A stretch of 64,000 nt of DNA from assembly GCF_052216985.1 (NCBI RefSeq), contig NZ_JBQOUY010000007.1, positions 1-64,000 on the forward strand, read 5' to 3'. Each line of letters opens with the position of its first letter. Position 1 is the stretch's first letter. Positions 26,861 to 35,038 of the stretch are shown here, piece by piece. The translations under genes were made by a program, and so were the position numbers. This DNA is from Acidaminococcus fermentans_A. GTDB lineage: Bacteria; Bacillota; Negativicutes; Acidaminococcales; Acidaminococcaceae. The notes beneath the pieces are model-generated. The model saw nothing but the letters and a program-made list of their open reading frames with translations. It did no database searches and was not told the origin of the DNA.

Positions 26861-26946
26861 GGGGTTGTTGTGAGCTGACCCCCAATTGTTAGACCAAAAA
26901 TCTAACAATTGGGGGTCAGCTCAGTTGCGTACGCAGCAGCCCCTCT
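26856..26946. terminator. GGGGCTGTTGCA-family terminator split by an insertion
   Basis: The left arm GGGGTTGTTG (26861-26870) and right arm CGCAGCAGCCCC belong to the recurring terminator family. They would pair directly if the 53-bp palindrome plus one 4-bp GTTG copy were removed. Even in its present form the central palindrome extends the stem, so termination may persist for the ABC operon. Confidence 0.75.
26871..26923. mobile_element. 53-bp IS-end remnant: two abutted 23-bp terminal inverted repeats
   Basis: Two perfect 23-bp inverted repeats (beginning TGAGCTGACCCCCAATTG) flank a 7-bp centre. The ends are TG and CA, and the sequence has the general look of IS3-family (IS150-like) termini. 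A 4-bp direct repeat GTTG borders it on both sides (26867-26870 and 26924-26927), as expected of a target duplication. No transposase is left. It could be a minimal MITE or a deletion remnant. IS family assignment is from memory of typical ends. Confidence 0.75.
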
Positions 26947-26948
26947 TT

Positions 26949-28055
26949 TCATACCAACTGTCTCCTGGCCCGTTCTTCTTCTTTGCCAGGATCTTCTTCC
27001 GGATACCACATGACCTTCACAAGGTTGACCCTGCATTCTTCTCCTTCTGCAAAGGTGATCCGATGAGGCGTCTGGACCTTCAGGAGCTGGTCTCCCATGC
27101 GGACCAGATACTGGGTGGAATCGGTGAGGAAGATCCGGCTTTCGATCTTTCCTCGGAATCCCTTGGTCCGGTTCAAGTCGATTTCATTGGGCCGGATGGC
27201 AATGACCATCTCCCGGTCCACATGCTCCGGGATGGGCAGATCCAAGGTCTGTTCCGAATCTCCCCGGACATAGACCTGATTGTCCTTTAAATAAACGTGT
27301 AAGAATGTCGATTGTCCCAGGAAACTATGGACAAACCGGTTGCACGGCCGGTTGTACAGATTTTCTGGGGTATCGATCTGGACGATGTTCCCCATATCAC
27401 AGACCATCATCCGGTCCGAAATGGCCATGGCTTCGCTCTGGTCATGGGTCACGAAAATGATGGTGAAGCCGAATTTCTGCTGGAGGCTCTTGATTTCGAA
27501 CCGCATGCTTTCCCGGAGTTTGGGATCCAGGTTGGACAAAGGTTCGTCCAGCAGCATGACCTTAGGATTGGTGACGATGGCCCGGGCCAGGGCGATCCGC
27601 TGCTGCTGTCCTCCGGAAAGATCGCTGGGATAGACTTCTTCCATCCCATCCAGGCTGGTATGGTGCAGGGCCTCTTTCACCCGCTGTACGATGTCCGCCT
27701 TGGGCAGCTTCCGGATCTGCAGCGGGAATGCTACATTTTCGAAGATATTCATATGGGGCCAGACAGCGAAGGCCTGGAACACCATCCCCAATCCCCGCTC
27801 TTCCGGAGGCACATAGATGTTCTTCTCTTTGACGGAGACGGGGCGGCCGCACAGTTCGATTTCCCCTTCTGACAGGTCTTCGAACCCGGCAATCATCCGC
27901 AGGGTGGTACTTTTGCCGCAGCCCGATGGTCCCAGGAAGGAAAAACATTCCCCTTCCCGGACGGTCAGGTTGAAATCATTGACAGCTGTGATGATGCCCA
28001 ATTTTTTGGTGGTAAAACGTTTGGTCACGTGCCGCAGCACAATTTGGTCAGTCAC
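26949..28055 (-). CDS. ABC transporter ATP-binding protein (FbpC/PotA-like)
   Basis: A 368-residue ATPase: Walker A GPSGCGKST (about 40), signature LSGGQQQR (about 145), Walker B VMLLDEPLSNLD, H-loop VTHDQSEA, and a C-terminal TOBE-like extension (IRPNEIDLN onward). It is the last gene of a four-gene operon with a second ATPase, a fused permease and a lipoprotein. It starts with GTG after GGGGGTG, three bases behind the permease stop. The pair of different ATPases probably forms a heterodimer energising one permease. Confidence 0.92.
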   Translation of the reverse strand: MTDQIVLRHVTKRFTTKKLGIITAVNDFNLTVREGECFSFLGPSGCGKSTTLRMIAGFEDLSEGEIELCGRPVSVKEKNIYVPPEERGLGMVFQAFAVWPHMNIFENVAFPLQIRKLPKADIVQRVKEALHHTSLDGMEEVYPSDLSGGQQQRIALARAIVTNPKVMLLDEPLSNLDPKLRESMRFEIKSLQQKFGFTIIFVTHDQSEAMAISDRMMVCDMGNIVQIDTPENLYNRPCNRFVHSFLGQSTFLHVYLKDNQVYVRGDSEQTLDLPIPEHVDREMVIAIRPNEIDLNRTKGFRGKIESRIFLTDSTQYLVRMGDQLLKVQTPHRITFAEGEECRVNLVKVMWYPEEDPGKEEERARRQLV

Positions 28056-28058
28056 GTT

Positions 28059-29783
28059 TTACACCCCCTTCTTGTCTTTGGTGATCTGGGTAACGATGAA
28101 ATTGCAGATGATGATGATGCAGATGGCCACGGCCGCCAGCGCCGAAGCCTGGGGGATCTGTCCGCTGTCCCGCAGGGCGAAGATCTGCACCCCCAGAGTC
28201 CGGGTATAAGGCCCATAGAGCAGGATGGAAGTGGTCAGTTCCCGCATGGAGGGCAGGAAAATCAGGAAGAACCCAGCTACCATGGCCGGCCGGATTAGAG
28301 GCAGGGTGATGTCTTTCAGGGATTCCGTATGGGACGCTCCACAGGCACGGGCGGCTTCTTCCAGGGACGGGTGGACCTGCTGGAGGGATGCGGAAGCGCT
28401 CTTCATGGAGAAGCTCAGGTACCGGGCCATGTATGCCACCAAAATGATCCAGATGGTGTTATACAGGCTGATGCCCAATTGGCCGGACCAGGAAAGGATC
28501 ACCCCGATGGCCAGCACAGTCCCAGGGATGGAATAAGGCAGGACGGAAAGCATTTCCAGGATTTCCTTCCCTTTGGGTTTGATCTTGATGACTACATAGG
28601 CGATCATCACGCCCAGGAACATACAGAGGACCCCGGCGCTGACAGACAGGAACAGGGAATTCCGGATGGCATCCATGGTCTGTTTGCTGGTGATGATGCT
28701 GTGGAAATTGTCCAGGGTGAAGTTCGCCGGGATCAGCGGCAGCCCATAGGCTTTCACCAATCCTTCCAGGAAGATCATGATGAGGGGGACCAGCACGATG
28801 AGGACCAATGTCAGCACCGCCAGCAGCAGCAGGGGATATTTGGCTCCCCGGAGCTTGATCAGGGTGGGACGCATGCTCTTGCCTTTGATGATGTCATAGG
28901 ACCCACTGGAAAGGACCACTTTCTGCAGGATCAGGGCCATGGTGACCACAAAGACCAGGAGGATGGATAGGGCTGCTCCCTGACGGATCCCCTCAAAGCT
29001 GCCCCCAGCCCGGTCGATGTAGGCATAGATCACCGTAGGCAGAGTATAGATCTGTTTGGAGAAGCCCAGGATGGCCGGCACCCCGAAATGGGCCAGGGAA
29101 GAGATCAGGATCAGCAGGGCCCCTGCGGAAATGGCCGGAGTCACCAGAGGAATAGTGATTTTCCGGATGACGGTCCCCTGGCTGGCCCCAGCGATCCGGG
29201 CACTTTCTTCCAGGGTGGGGTCCATCCGCTCCAGGGCGCTGACCACCTGCATGAACACAAAGGGGAAATAATAAGAGACTTCCACGAAAATGATACCACC
29301 CAGGGAATTGATATTGAACGGCGGCGACGCCAGGTGGAAGGTGTTCATCAGCCAGGTGTTCACATAGCCGCCCCGTCCCGAAAGGAGCATATCCCAAGCC
29401 ATGGCCCCGAAGAAGGGTGGGAACATGTAAGGGATCATGAACAGGGCCCGCATCAGGTTCTTACAGGGGATATCGCTGCGCCCCAGCAGCCAGGCATAGA
29501 AAAGACCGATAATCGTTCCCACCACCGTCACGCTGAGGCCGATGATGACAGTATGGGTCATGGCACTGATATTATCCTGGCTGAATACAACGGTCTTGAA
29601 CATCTCGATGTCCAGATGCCCTTCATAGAAGAAGGCATTGTAGACGATCATGAAAATGGGGATAAAGACGATGACGAACAGCAGGACGAAGCTGACCAGC
29701 GTCATGGCCTTATCCAGGCTGAAGGTTTTTCCGTCCAGGGCCGCCAGATCGGACGTCCCCTGCCGGGTTCTACGCAGATTCAT
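28059..29783 (-). CDS. Double-domain ABC transporter permease (FbpB/ThiP-like)
   Basis: About 575 residues with two copies of the binding-protein-dependent permease domain in one chain. Coupling-loop EAA motifs are at EESARIAGASQGTVIRKITIP (first half) and EEAARACGASHTESLKDITLP (second half). About 12 membrane helices. This layout is typical of ferric iron, thiamine and 2-aminoethylphosphonate importers. The start codon overlaps the end of the upstream ATPase gene by about 14 bases, and GGAGG lies before tandem ATGs (29786 or 29783). Confidence 0.9.
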   Translation of the reverse strand: MNLRRTRQGTSDLAALDGKTFSLDKAMTLVSFVLLFVIVFIPIFMIVYNAFFYEGHLDIEMFKTVVFSQDNISAMTHTVIIGLSVTVVGTIIGLFYAWLLGRSDIPCKNLMRALFMIPYMFPPFFGAMAWDMLLSGRGGYVNTWLMNTFHLASPPFNINSLGGIIFVEVSYYFPFVFMQVVSALERMDPTLEESARIAGASQGTVIRKITIPLVTPAISAGALLILISSLAHFGVPAILGFSKQIYTLPTVIYAYIDRAGGSFEGIRQGAALSILLVFVVTMALILQKVVLSSGSYDIIKGKSMRPTLIKLRGAKYPLLLLAVLTLVLIVLVPLIMIFLEGLVKAYGLPLIPANFTLDNFHSIITSKQTMDAIRNSLFLSVSAGVLCMFLGVMIAYVVIKIKPKGKEILEMLSVLPYSIPGTVLAIGVILSWSGQLGISLYNTIWIILVAYMARYLSFSMKSASASLQQVHPSLEEAARACGASHTESLKDITLPLIRPAMVAGFFLIFLPSMRELTTSILLYGPYTRTLGVQIFALRDSGQIPQASALAAVAICIIIICNFIVTQITKDKKGV

Positions 29784-30864
29784 CATGGTCCTCCTTTCTG
29801 GCTTCATAATACCGGGGCTGGAGGAAACGCAAACCCACTTCCTGTCCTTCCTCCACCTTATTGTTCTGCATCACATCCAGGGCATTGACCTGCATCCGGA
29901 TCTCCCGGTTCCCCAGCTGGATGAAATACACGTATTCGCTTCCCAGGAACACGCTCCGGGTGATCTTTCCCCGGATAGGAGACTGGTCGTCAAAGACCAT
30001 ATCGTTGAGACGGCTCCCCATTTCCATGGGCTTGCCGCTGGCAAAGATTTCCGGAGGGCATTCATCATAGAGGAATTTCTCTCCGGCCACCAGATAGGTG
30101 TGTCCATTTTCCCGCACCAAAGGGAAGAAGTTGGATACCCCGATGAATTCAAAGACGAACCGGTTGGCCGGCCGCAGGATGATGTCCTCATCTTCCCCAA
30201 TCTGGCACAGCTTCCCTTCCCGGTCCATGATGGCCATCCGGTCACACAGCTGGAGAGCCGCCTCCTGGTCATGGGTGATGTACAGGATGGTAGTCCCGAT
30301 ATCATGCTGGATCAAACGGATCTCGGTGAGCATTTCTTCCCGCAGCTTGGCATCCAGGTTGGTGATGGGTTCGTCCATGACGATTACTTCATCACTGCTC
30401 ACCAAAGCACGGGCGATGGCCACCCGCTGCTGCTGCCCCCCGGAAAGCTGGCTGGGGAGATGTTCCTCATAGCCCAGCATCCGCACTTGTTCCAGGGCAT
30501 GATGGGCTCTTGCCTTCATCTCTTCTTTGGGCAGCCGCATCTTCTTCATGGGATACAGCACGTTTTCCAACACGGTCATATGGGGCCACACCGCATAATC
30601 CTGGAATACCACCCCGATGTGACGATGCTCCGGAGATACGTCGATGCCTTTTTCCGCGTCGAACAGGCAGCGGTCCCCTACATAAATGGAGCCTGTCTCC
30701 GGTTTGATGAACCCCAAGAGGCAGCGGACCAAGGTCGTCTTGCCGCAGCCGGAAGGGCCGACCAGACACATGATCTGGCTTTCTTCCACGGTCAGGGAAA
30801 GATCTTCGAAGATGCACTTTTTCCCATAGTGGAAGGTAATATGGTTGAACCGAACATCGGCCAT
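29770..30864 (-). CDS. ABC transporter ATP-binding protein (FbpC/PotA-like), second ATPase
   Basis: A 364-residue ATPase: Walker A GPSGCGKTT (about 38), LSGGQQQRVAIARAL, Walker B VIVMDEPITNLD, THDQEAAL H-loop, and a C-terminal TOBE-like region. It differs clearly from the ATPase at 26949, so this is not a recent duplicate. It lies after the binding-protein gene across a hairpin, and AGGAGGTG precedes the ATG. It probably pairs with the permease in a ferric-iron or phosphonate-type importer. Confidence 0.92.
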   Translation of the reverse strand: MADVRFNHITFHYGKKCIFEDLSLTVEESQIMCLVGPSGCGKTTLVRCLLGFIKPETGSIYVGDRCLFDAEKGIDVSPEHRHIGVVFQDYAVWPHMTVLENVLYPMKKMRLPKEEMKARAHHALEQVRMLGYEEHLPSQLSGGQQQRVAIARALVSSDEVIVMDEPITNLDAKLREEMLTEIRLIQHDIGTTILYITHDQEAALQLCDRMAIMDREGKLCQIGEDEDIILRPANRFVFEFIGVSNFFPLVRENGHTYLVAGEKFLYDECPPEIFASGKPMEMGSRLNDMVFDDQSPIRGKITRSVFLGSEYVYFIQLGNREIRMQVNALDVMQNNKVEEGQEVGLRFLQPRYYEARKEDHDESA

Positions 30865-30880
30865 ACTTTCACCTCCTGAA

Positions 30881-30914
30881 AAACGGACGGCAGACTGTCC
30901 TGCCGTCCGTTCCG
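30881..30914 (-). terminator. Intra-operon hairpin after the binding-protein gene
   Basis: AACGGACGGCAG pairs perfectly with CTGCCGTCCGTT around a short loop. There is only a weak U-run, so it probably attenuates or protects the highly expressed solute-binding-protein message from the downstream ATPase and permease part. Confidence 0.75.
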
Positions 30915-30917
30915 ACG

Positions 30918-31955
30918 TTAATTTTTCTTGAAGATGGCATCGAATTCATCCAGTACATTCTTGGCATTGGCAGCCAGTTTCTCCAGATCCACCTTCATGG
31001 CATTCTTGGCGATTTCCTCAATGGTCACACCTTTCTGTTTCACATCTTTGCGGACGGACAGCATATTGTTTTGTACCAGGACTTCCTGGCCTTCTTTGGA
31101 AAGGATGAAGTCATAGAGCTTCTTGGCATTTTCCTCGTTCTTGGCTCCCTTCACCAGGGCGATGGGGCTGTAGATGGAGATGATGTCCTGCTTCGGATAG
31201 ACGAATTCGATGGTGGAACCTTTGCTCTTCAGGTTTTCCGTGACATAATCCAGGCACATCCCTACTTTATAAGCACCGGCCGCAATCTGGTTGTGGGTCG
31301 CCGTGGTCCCGGACTGGAGTTCCGTACCGTTCTCCTTCAGTTTTTCGAAATAAGCTTTCCCATACTTGGAATTGGAAATCAGGGCCCCCACAGCATATTT
31401 GGTAGTCCCCGCCGTCCCAGGATCCGTCATGACGATCTGGCCCTTCCATTTGGGATCCAGGAGATCATCCCAGGTCTTGGGTGCTTCTTCCTTGGAAACT
31501 TTCTGGGGGTTGTAGGCAATGCCCATGTTCATCATCCGTGCTCCCGTATAATAGCCTTCCTTGTCGATGAAGACTGGATCGATGGCCTTGGCTTCCGGAG
31601 AAGTGTATTTCTGGAGGATGCCCATTTTCTTGAAACCGATATAGTCCGCAGGGTCCCCTACCCAGATTACATCTGCTGCCACCTGGCCGGATTTCGCTTC
31701 TGTAGCGATCTTGGTGATGACTTTCCCAGTCCCGGCAAAGTAATAATCCAGTTTGATGTCCGGATATTTCTTTTCAAACGCTTTCTTGATGGCATTCAGC
31801 TGGTCTTCCTGCATGGAAGAATACAGCATCACCGTATTCCCTGCCGATTTCTTGTCCTGTTTGGAACCGGGGATCGCCCCGCCTCCGCCGCAGGCACTGA
31901 TGCCTGCAGCCAGTACGCACAGCATCCCTACAGATAGCCACTTCTTCAGATTCAT
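30918..31955 (-). CDS. ABC transporter solute-binding lipoprotein, ferric-iron type
   Basis: A 345-residue exported protein: N-terminal signal LSVGMLCVLAAGISAC with a lipobox ending at Cys, then a type-2 periplasmic-binding fold (VMLYSSMQEDQLNAIKKAFE) of the FutA/AfuA/PhnS-like group. Conserved regions DVIWVGDPADYIGFKKMG and KTWDDLLDPKWKGQIVMTDP are typical. It is first in an operon with two ATPases and a fused permease. The ligand could be Fe3+ or 2-aminoethylphosphonate; sequence alone does not settle this. Confidence 0.9.
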   Translation of the reverse strand: MNLKKWLSVGMLCVLAAGISACGGGGAIPGSKQDKKSAGNTVMLYSSMQEDQLNAIKKAFEKKYPDIKLDYYFAGTGKVITKIATEAKSGQVAADVIWVGDPADYIGFKKMGILQKYTSPEAKAIDPVFIDKEGYYTGARMMNMGIAYNPQKVSKEEAPKTWDDLLDPKWKGQIVMTDPGTAGTTKYAVGALISNSKYGKAYFEKLKENGTELQSGTTATHNQIAAGAYKVGMCLDYVTENLKSKGSTIEFVYPKQDIISIYSPIALVKGAKNEENAKKLYDFILSKEGQEVLVQNNMLSVRKDVKQKGVTIEEIAKNAMKVDLEKLAANAKNVLDEFDAIFKKN

Positions 31956-32091
31956 GGTAATTCAGCCTCCCTTATTGGACTCTCTTTGCCGGGCAAAGTG
32001 TTTTACGAGGTTATTTTACCATATATTTACTGAATTTTTACATGTTTTTTGCAATTCAAACAAAGCTGTCCGGAAGTGTATGGTTCGTAAC
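31956..32091 (-). promoter_or_regulatory. Upstream region of the ABC operon
   Basis: About 135 AT-rich bases without a gene. No Fur-box-like palindrome was recognised with confidence. Confidence 0.35.
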
Positions 32092-32136
32092 AGAAGAAGG
32101 GGGTGTTGCACGTTGCGTACAACACCCCCTTCTTCT
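32092..32136 (-). terminator. GGGGGTGTTGCA-family terminator after phzF-like gene
   Basis: AGAAGAAGGGGGTGTTG pairs with CAACACCCCCTTCTTCT around an 11-nt loop. It shares the TGTTGCAC core of the recurrent family. Confidence 0.9.
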
Positions 32137-32138
32137 AT

Positions 32139-33005
32139 TCACTTCTCATAACATGCAGTCCCGCAGATCCGGGTCTTGGTGATCTTTCCTCCGGTGACTT
32201 GGGTCTCTGCCCGGATCAGGCTGGGCCGGCCCATGGCTTCCCCCTGGTAGACGGTGCAGGGGTTCCAGCCTTCCGCCACCGGGATCAGCTGATGACGGAC
32301 CAGATAGGCCCCCAGCGCGGAAGCTGCCACTCCCGTTGCCGGATCCTCATTGTAGCCGGATCGGTTTGGGAACTGTCTGGCATGAAAAACAACGTTGTCT
32401 GGGCGGTTGTTTTCCGGTGCAAAGATATAAAACCCAGTTGTTTCACAGCGGTCACAAAGGTCCCAAAGCGCCGGGAAATCCGGTTTCACTTCATGGACCC
32501 AGTGAGGCGCCGCCAGGGGGACCATCAGTTTCATCCGAGAAGTCGCTGCCGATTCCACTGGCCCCTTTCCCAACGCTTCCTGGGAGATCCCCAGGACCCG
32601 GCACAGTTCCTCATCGGAAGGCCGCTTAGCCTGGAATTTTGGCAGGAACTGCTCCACCCGGATCAGGATCTCTCTGTCTTTCCGTTCCCATTCCACCGGC
32701 AGCGGGCCGTAATGGCTTTCAAAGACAATGGGAGAATGCTGGATGATGCCCTGATCCACCAGCACCATGGCGCTGGCAACGGTGGCATGGACACACATCT
32801 CCATTTCGTGGAGAGGGACGAAATACCGAGGTTTCACATCACAGCCCGGCGCAGTAGGAGACAGTAGAAAAGCCGCTTCCTGCTGGAACTGGAAAGTCAT
32901 CTGCTGCATCTGTTCCCCGGTCAGCCCATCTGCCTCCAGAGTCACTGGGCAGGGATTGCCGCCTCCTGGCCCATATTGAAATGCAACGGTATGGAAAGTC
33001 TTCAT
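32139..33005 (-). CDS. PhzF-family isomerase-like protein
   Basis: A 288-residue PhzF-like protein. The N-terminal FHTVAFQYGPGGGNPCPVTL, ELCVHATVASAMVL-type block (here MEMCVHATVASAMVL) and EDPATGVAASALGAYL are family hallmarks; the catalytic Glu of this group usually lies near the start, but was not located. The start at 33005 is set by AAAGGAG. Function in non-phenazine producers is unknown. It is followed upstream by a small thioredoxin-fold protein, 37 bases away. Confidence 0.85.
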   Translation of the reverse strand: MKTFHTVAFQYGPGGGNPCPVTLEADGLTGEQMQQMTFQFQQEAAFLLSPTAPGCDVKPRYFVPLHEMEMCVHATVASAMVLVDQGIIQHSPIVFESHYGPLPVEWERKDREILIRVEQFLPKFQAKRPSDEELCRVLGISQEALGKGPVESAATSRMKLMVPLAAPHWVHEVKPDFPALWDLCDRCETTGFYIFAPENNRPDNVVFHARQFPNRSGYNEDPATGVAASALGAYLVRHQLIPVAEGWNPCTVYQGEAMGRPSLIRAETQVTGGKITKTRICGTACYEK

Positions 33006-33042
33006 GGTGACACTCCTTTCTTGTTCCAAAACGGGTTCCGCC

Positions 33043-33354
33043 TTATTTTTCCTGGATTTCTTCATCCCGTACCGGCGGCTGCCCCAGCCAATCCAAGGCT
33101 TCATCCAGATCCAGGGTCACCTTGCCGTCCTCCCGGACAAAAGCAGGGATCCCGATGAAGGACTGTCCCTTTTCCCCCTGCCGCACAGGCGCAAAAGCCG
33201 GTTCCCGGTCCCGCAGAGTCAGGAAGGCCTTCATATTGGCCGTATCCGCCGTCATATCTACAAAGTGGAACTGATCTTCCAGGTTCCGTGCCTGCAGGAC
33301 AGCCAGGGTGTTCCGGCAGTCGATGCAGATTTTACTTCCATAGAATAGAATCAT
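33043..33354 (-). CDS. Glutaredoxin/thioredoxin-fold protein with CxxC
   Basis: A 103-residue protein with the redox motif CIDC at residues 9-12 (KICIDCRNTL) and a late GIPAFVREDGKVTLDLDEAL segment, typical of glutaredoxin-like proteins with a cis-proline region. The start at 33354 is chosen because AAAGGAG precedes it. Likely cytosolic disulfide or mixed-disulfide reductase. It sits in a same-strand run with phzF- and thiazoline-hydrolase-like genes, hinting at thiol or sulfur chemistry, which remains inference. Confidence 0.8.
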   Translation of the reverse strand: MILFYGSKICIDCRNTLAVLQARNLEDQFHFVDMTADTANMKAFLTLRDREPAFAPVRQGEKGQSFIGIPAFVREDGKVTLDLDEALDWLGQPPVRDEEIQEK

Positions 33355-33413
33355 GGTGCACTCTCCTTTGGGTCTTTTCTTCGTATTGTAGCGGTTCCGG
33401 AATCCAGATGCAA

Positions 33414-33451
33414 GAGGGGGGCTGCTGCACATTGCGTGCAACAACCCCCTT
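33414..33451 (-). terminator. GGGGGCTGCTGCA-family terminator
   Basis: GGGGGCTGCTGCAC pairs with GTGCAACAACCCCC (one wobble) around ATTGC. It belongs to the family also seen at 12753 and 39776. Confidence 0.88.
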
Positions 33452-33456
33452 ACCAG

Positions 33457-33933
33457 TCAGTCTCTCTTCTTCATCCGGAAGCAGAAGGTGCAGTGATGGT
33501 CTGTATACATGATATGGTCATGTATACATTCCAGATCTTCATTGTAGCCCTTGCAGATGGCCGGATCGATGTTTTCGCAGTAAATGCGTCCATACTTCTC
33601 TTCCCCGGCATCCATCCAGGTCTTGGCGAATACACAGCGGTCGAAATCCTGGTTGATTTCCTCCTTGCCGTATTCCGTATCATATCCGAACAGCTCGCTG
33701 CGCTCCATATCGTAATTGGGCAGATAAGCAGCCAGATCATTTTTCTGTCCCCGTTGGGCAGCCCGACGGGCAATGTCTTTGCCCCGTGCCACCCCCCAGT
33801 CGATGACGCTTTGTTTCAGGATTTCCAGGCCCTTGGCCCCGAATTCCTTTTCCAGGTTCTTCGCCAGGATAGAAAAGAAACGGGCGAACAGGACAAACAT
33901 GGAAACCGGTTCCTCCATTTTTTGCGGTTTCAA
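33457..33933 (-). CDS. L-2-amino-thiazoline-4-carboxylate hydrolase-family protein
   Basis: About 158 residues, rich in Cys and His in the C-terminal half (DRCVFAKTWMDAGEEKYG, IYCENIDPAICKGYN, HDHIMYTDHHCTFCFRMKK), as in PF14196-type ATC hydrolases that open a thiazoline ring on the way to L-cysteine. The start is uncertain: TTG at 33933 has GGGGAG at 8 nt, an in-frame ATG farther inside has a weaker site. It is downstream of a ureohydrolase on the same strand. Family confidence is good, the substrate is not known. Confidence 0.75.
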   Translation of the reverse strand: MKPQKMEEPVSMFVLFARFFSILAKNLEKEFGAKGLEILKQSVIDWGVARGKDIARRAAQRGQKNDLAAYLPNYDMERSELFGYDTEYGKEEINQDFDRCVFAKTWMDAGEEKYGRIYCENIDPAICKGYNEDLECIHDHIMYTDHHCTFCFRMKKRD

Positions 33934-34007
33934 GTTTTTCACTCCCCTTTTTGCTTGCACACACCGTCCTCTGTTTTTCGGACAGCCGGACAACGCTCCA
34001 GAATGCC

Positions 34008-34991
34008 TTATTTGCTGTCTTTGATATGCTGTGCCAGGCCATTCAGGTAATACAGGAAGGCCCAGTTGACCACATGGGCCGCCGTCTGCAGGGTGAACAC
34101 TTCCGGATAGGTTTCCACGAAGTCGATTCCCCGCGCACCTGCCAGCCCTGCTTCATGGAGCATCATGAGCAGTTCATAAGAAGTCAAGCCCCCCATATCC
34201 TGGGGTGCCTGCGGCATGTTGGCCGCATCCAGGCTGTCTGCACAGACGGTGATATAGATGTATTCCGTATCTTTGCTGACCACTTCCAGGGCTTTGGAAA
34301 TGGCAGCTTTCCAGCCATCTTCATGGACGTCGATGGCCCGGATGACCGTTGCGCCATATTTCATGGCGTTGTTGTATTCTTCCCGATGGTTTCTGGGTCC
34401 CCGGATCCCGATATGAGCAATCTTCGTAGGATCCATATTGGGATCGTTGTATACCCGGTAGAAAGGAGAACAGCGGGACAGTTCATCATCCCCGAAATGG
34501 GAGTAGTTGTCCAGGTGGGCATCGAAATGCAGGACCCCGACCTTCTTGGGATGCCGTTTGGCGATTTCACTGATGATGGGGTAAGCGATCCCATGGTCCC
34601 CGCCGATGGTGATGGGAATGATCTTGGCGTCAGCCAGTTTGCCGATCCGTTCCCGGATGGATTGGAAGGTAAAGTCATAGTTGCCGTTCTGGGTGGCTAC
34701 GTCACCGGAATCCGCCACTCTCAGATAATCAAAGCAGTCCAGATTGTAATCCGGCAGGAACCCCGTGTAACGGATAGAAGTGGAACGGACCGCCTTTGGG
34801 CCTTCCGTGGTGGAAGAATAACCGCCGATGGTGCAGCCCCCTTCCCAGGGCACCCCTACCACTGCCGCATCGATTTTCTTCAGGTCCTCGTCGTTTTCGA
34901 TCACGGACAGATTCAGCCAGGACGGCACCCCGCTGTAAATCATATTGGGCAGGAAATTCGGATCATAAATCGTAGGTTTGCTTTCTCTCAT
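34008..34991 (-). CDS. Ureohydrolase (arginase/agmatinase family) with an atypical second metal motif
   Basis: A 327-residue ureohydrolase: VGVPWEGGCT near the N-terminus, IGGDHGIAYP (about 144) and VLHFDAHLDNYSHFG (about 166) with the metal His and Asp residues. The usual SxDxDxxDP is replaced by VCADSLDAANMP, leaving one expected Asp as Leu. It may hydrolyse agmatine, guanidinobutyrate or guanidine. AAAGGAG precedes the ATG. An NRAMP-like transporter follows upstream in the same operon, consistent with supplying its metal. Confidence 0.82.
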   Translation of the reverse strand: MRESKPTIYDPNFLPNMIYSGVPSWLNLSVIENDEDLKKIDAAVVGVPWEGGCTIGGYSSTTEGPKAVRSTSIRYTGFLPDYNLDCFDYLRVADSGDVATQNGNYDFTFQSIRERIGKLADAKIIPITIGGDHGIAYPIISEIAKRHPKKVGVLHFDAHLDNYSHFGDDELSRCSPFYRVYNDPNMDPTKIAHIGIRGPRNHREEYNNAMKYGATVIRAIDVHEDGWKAAISKALEVVSKDTEYIYITVCADSLDAANMPQAPQDMGGLTSYELLMMLHEAGLAGARGIDFVETYPEVFTLQTAAHVVNWAFLYYLNGLAQHIKDSK

Positions 34992-35038
34992 GTCAAAACA
35001 TCTCCTTTAAAATATGACAGACAGGCCAAAGGCCTTCC

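Noticed and set aside
31956..32091. Fur box or riboswitch ahead of the ferric-type ABC operon
   Set aside because: No convincing inverted repeat or conserved leader structure was seen. A profile search would be needed.
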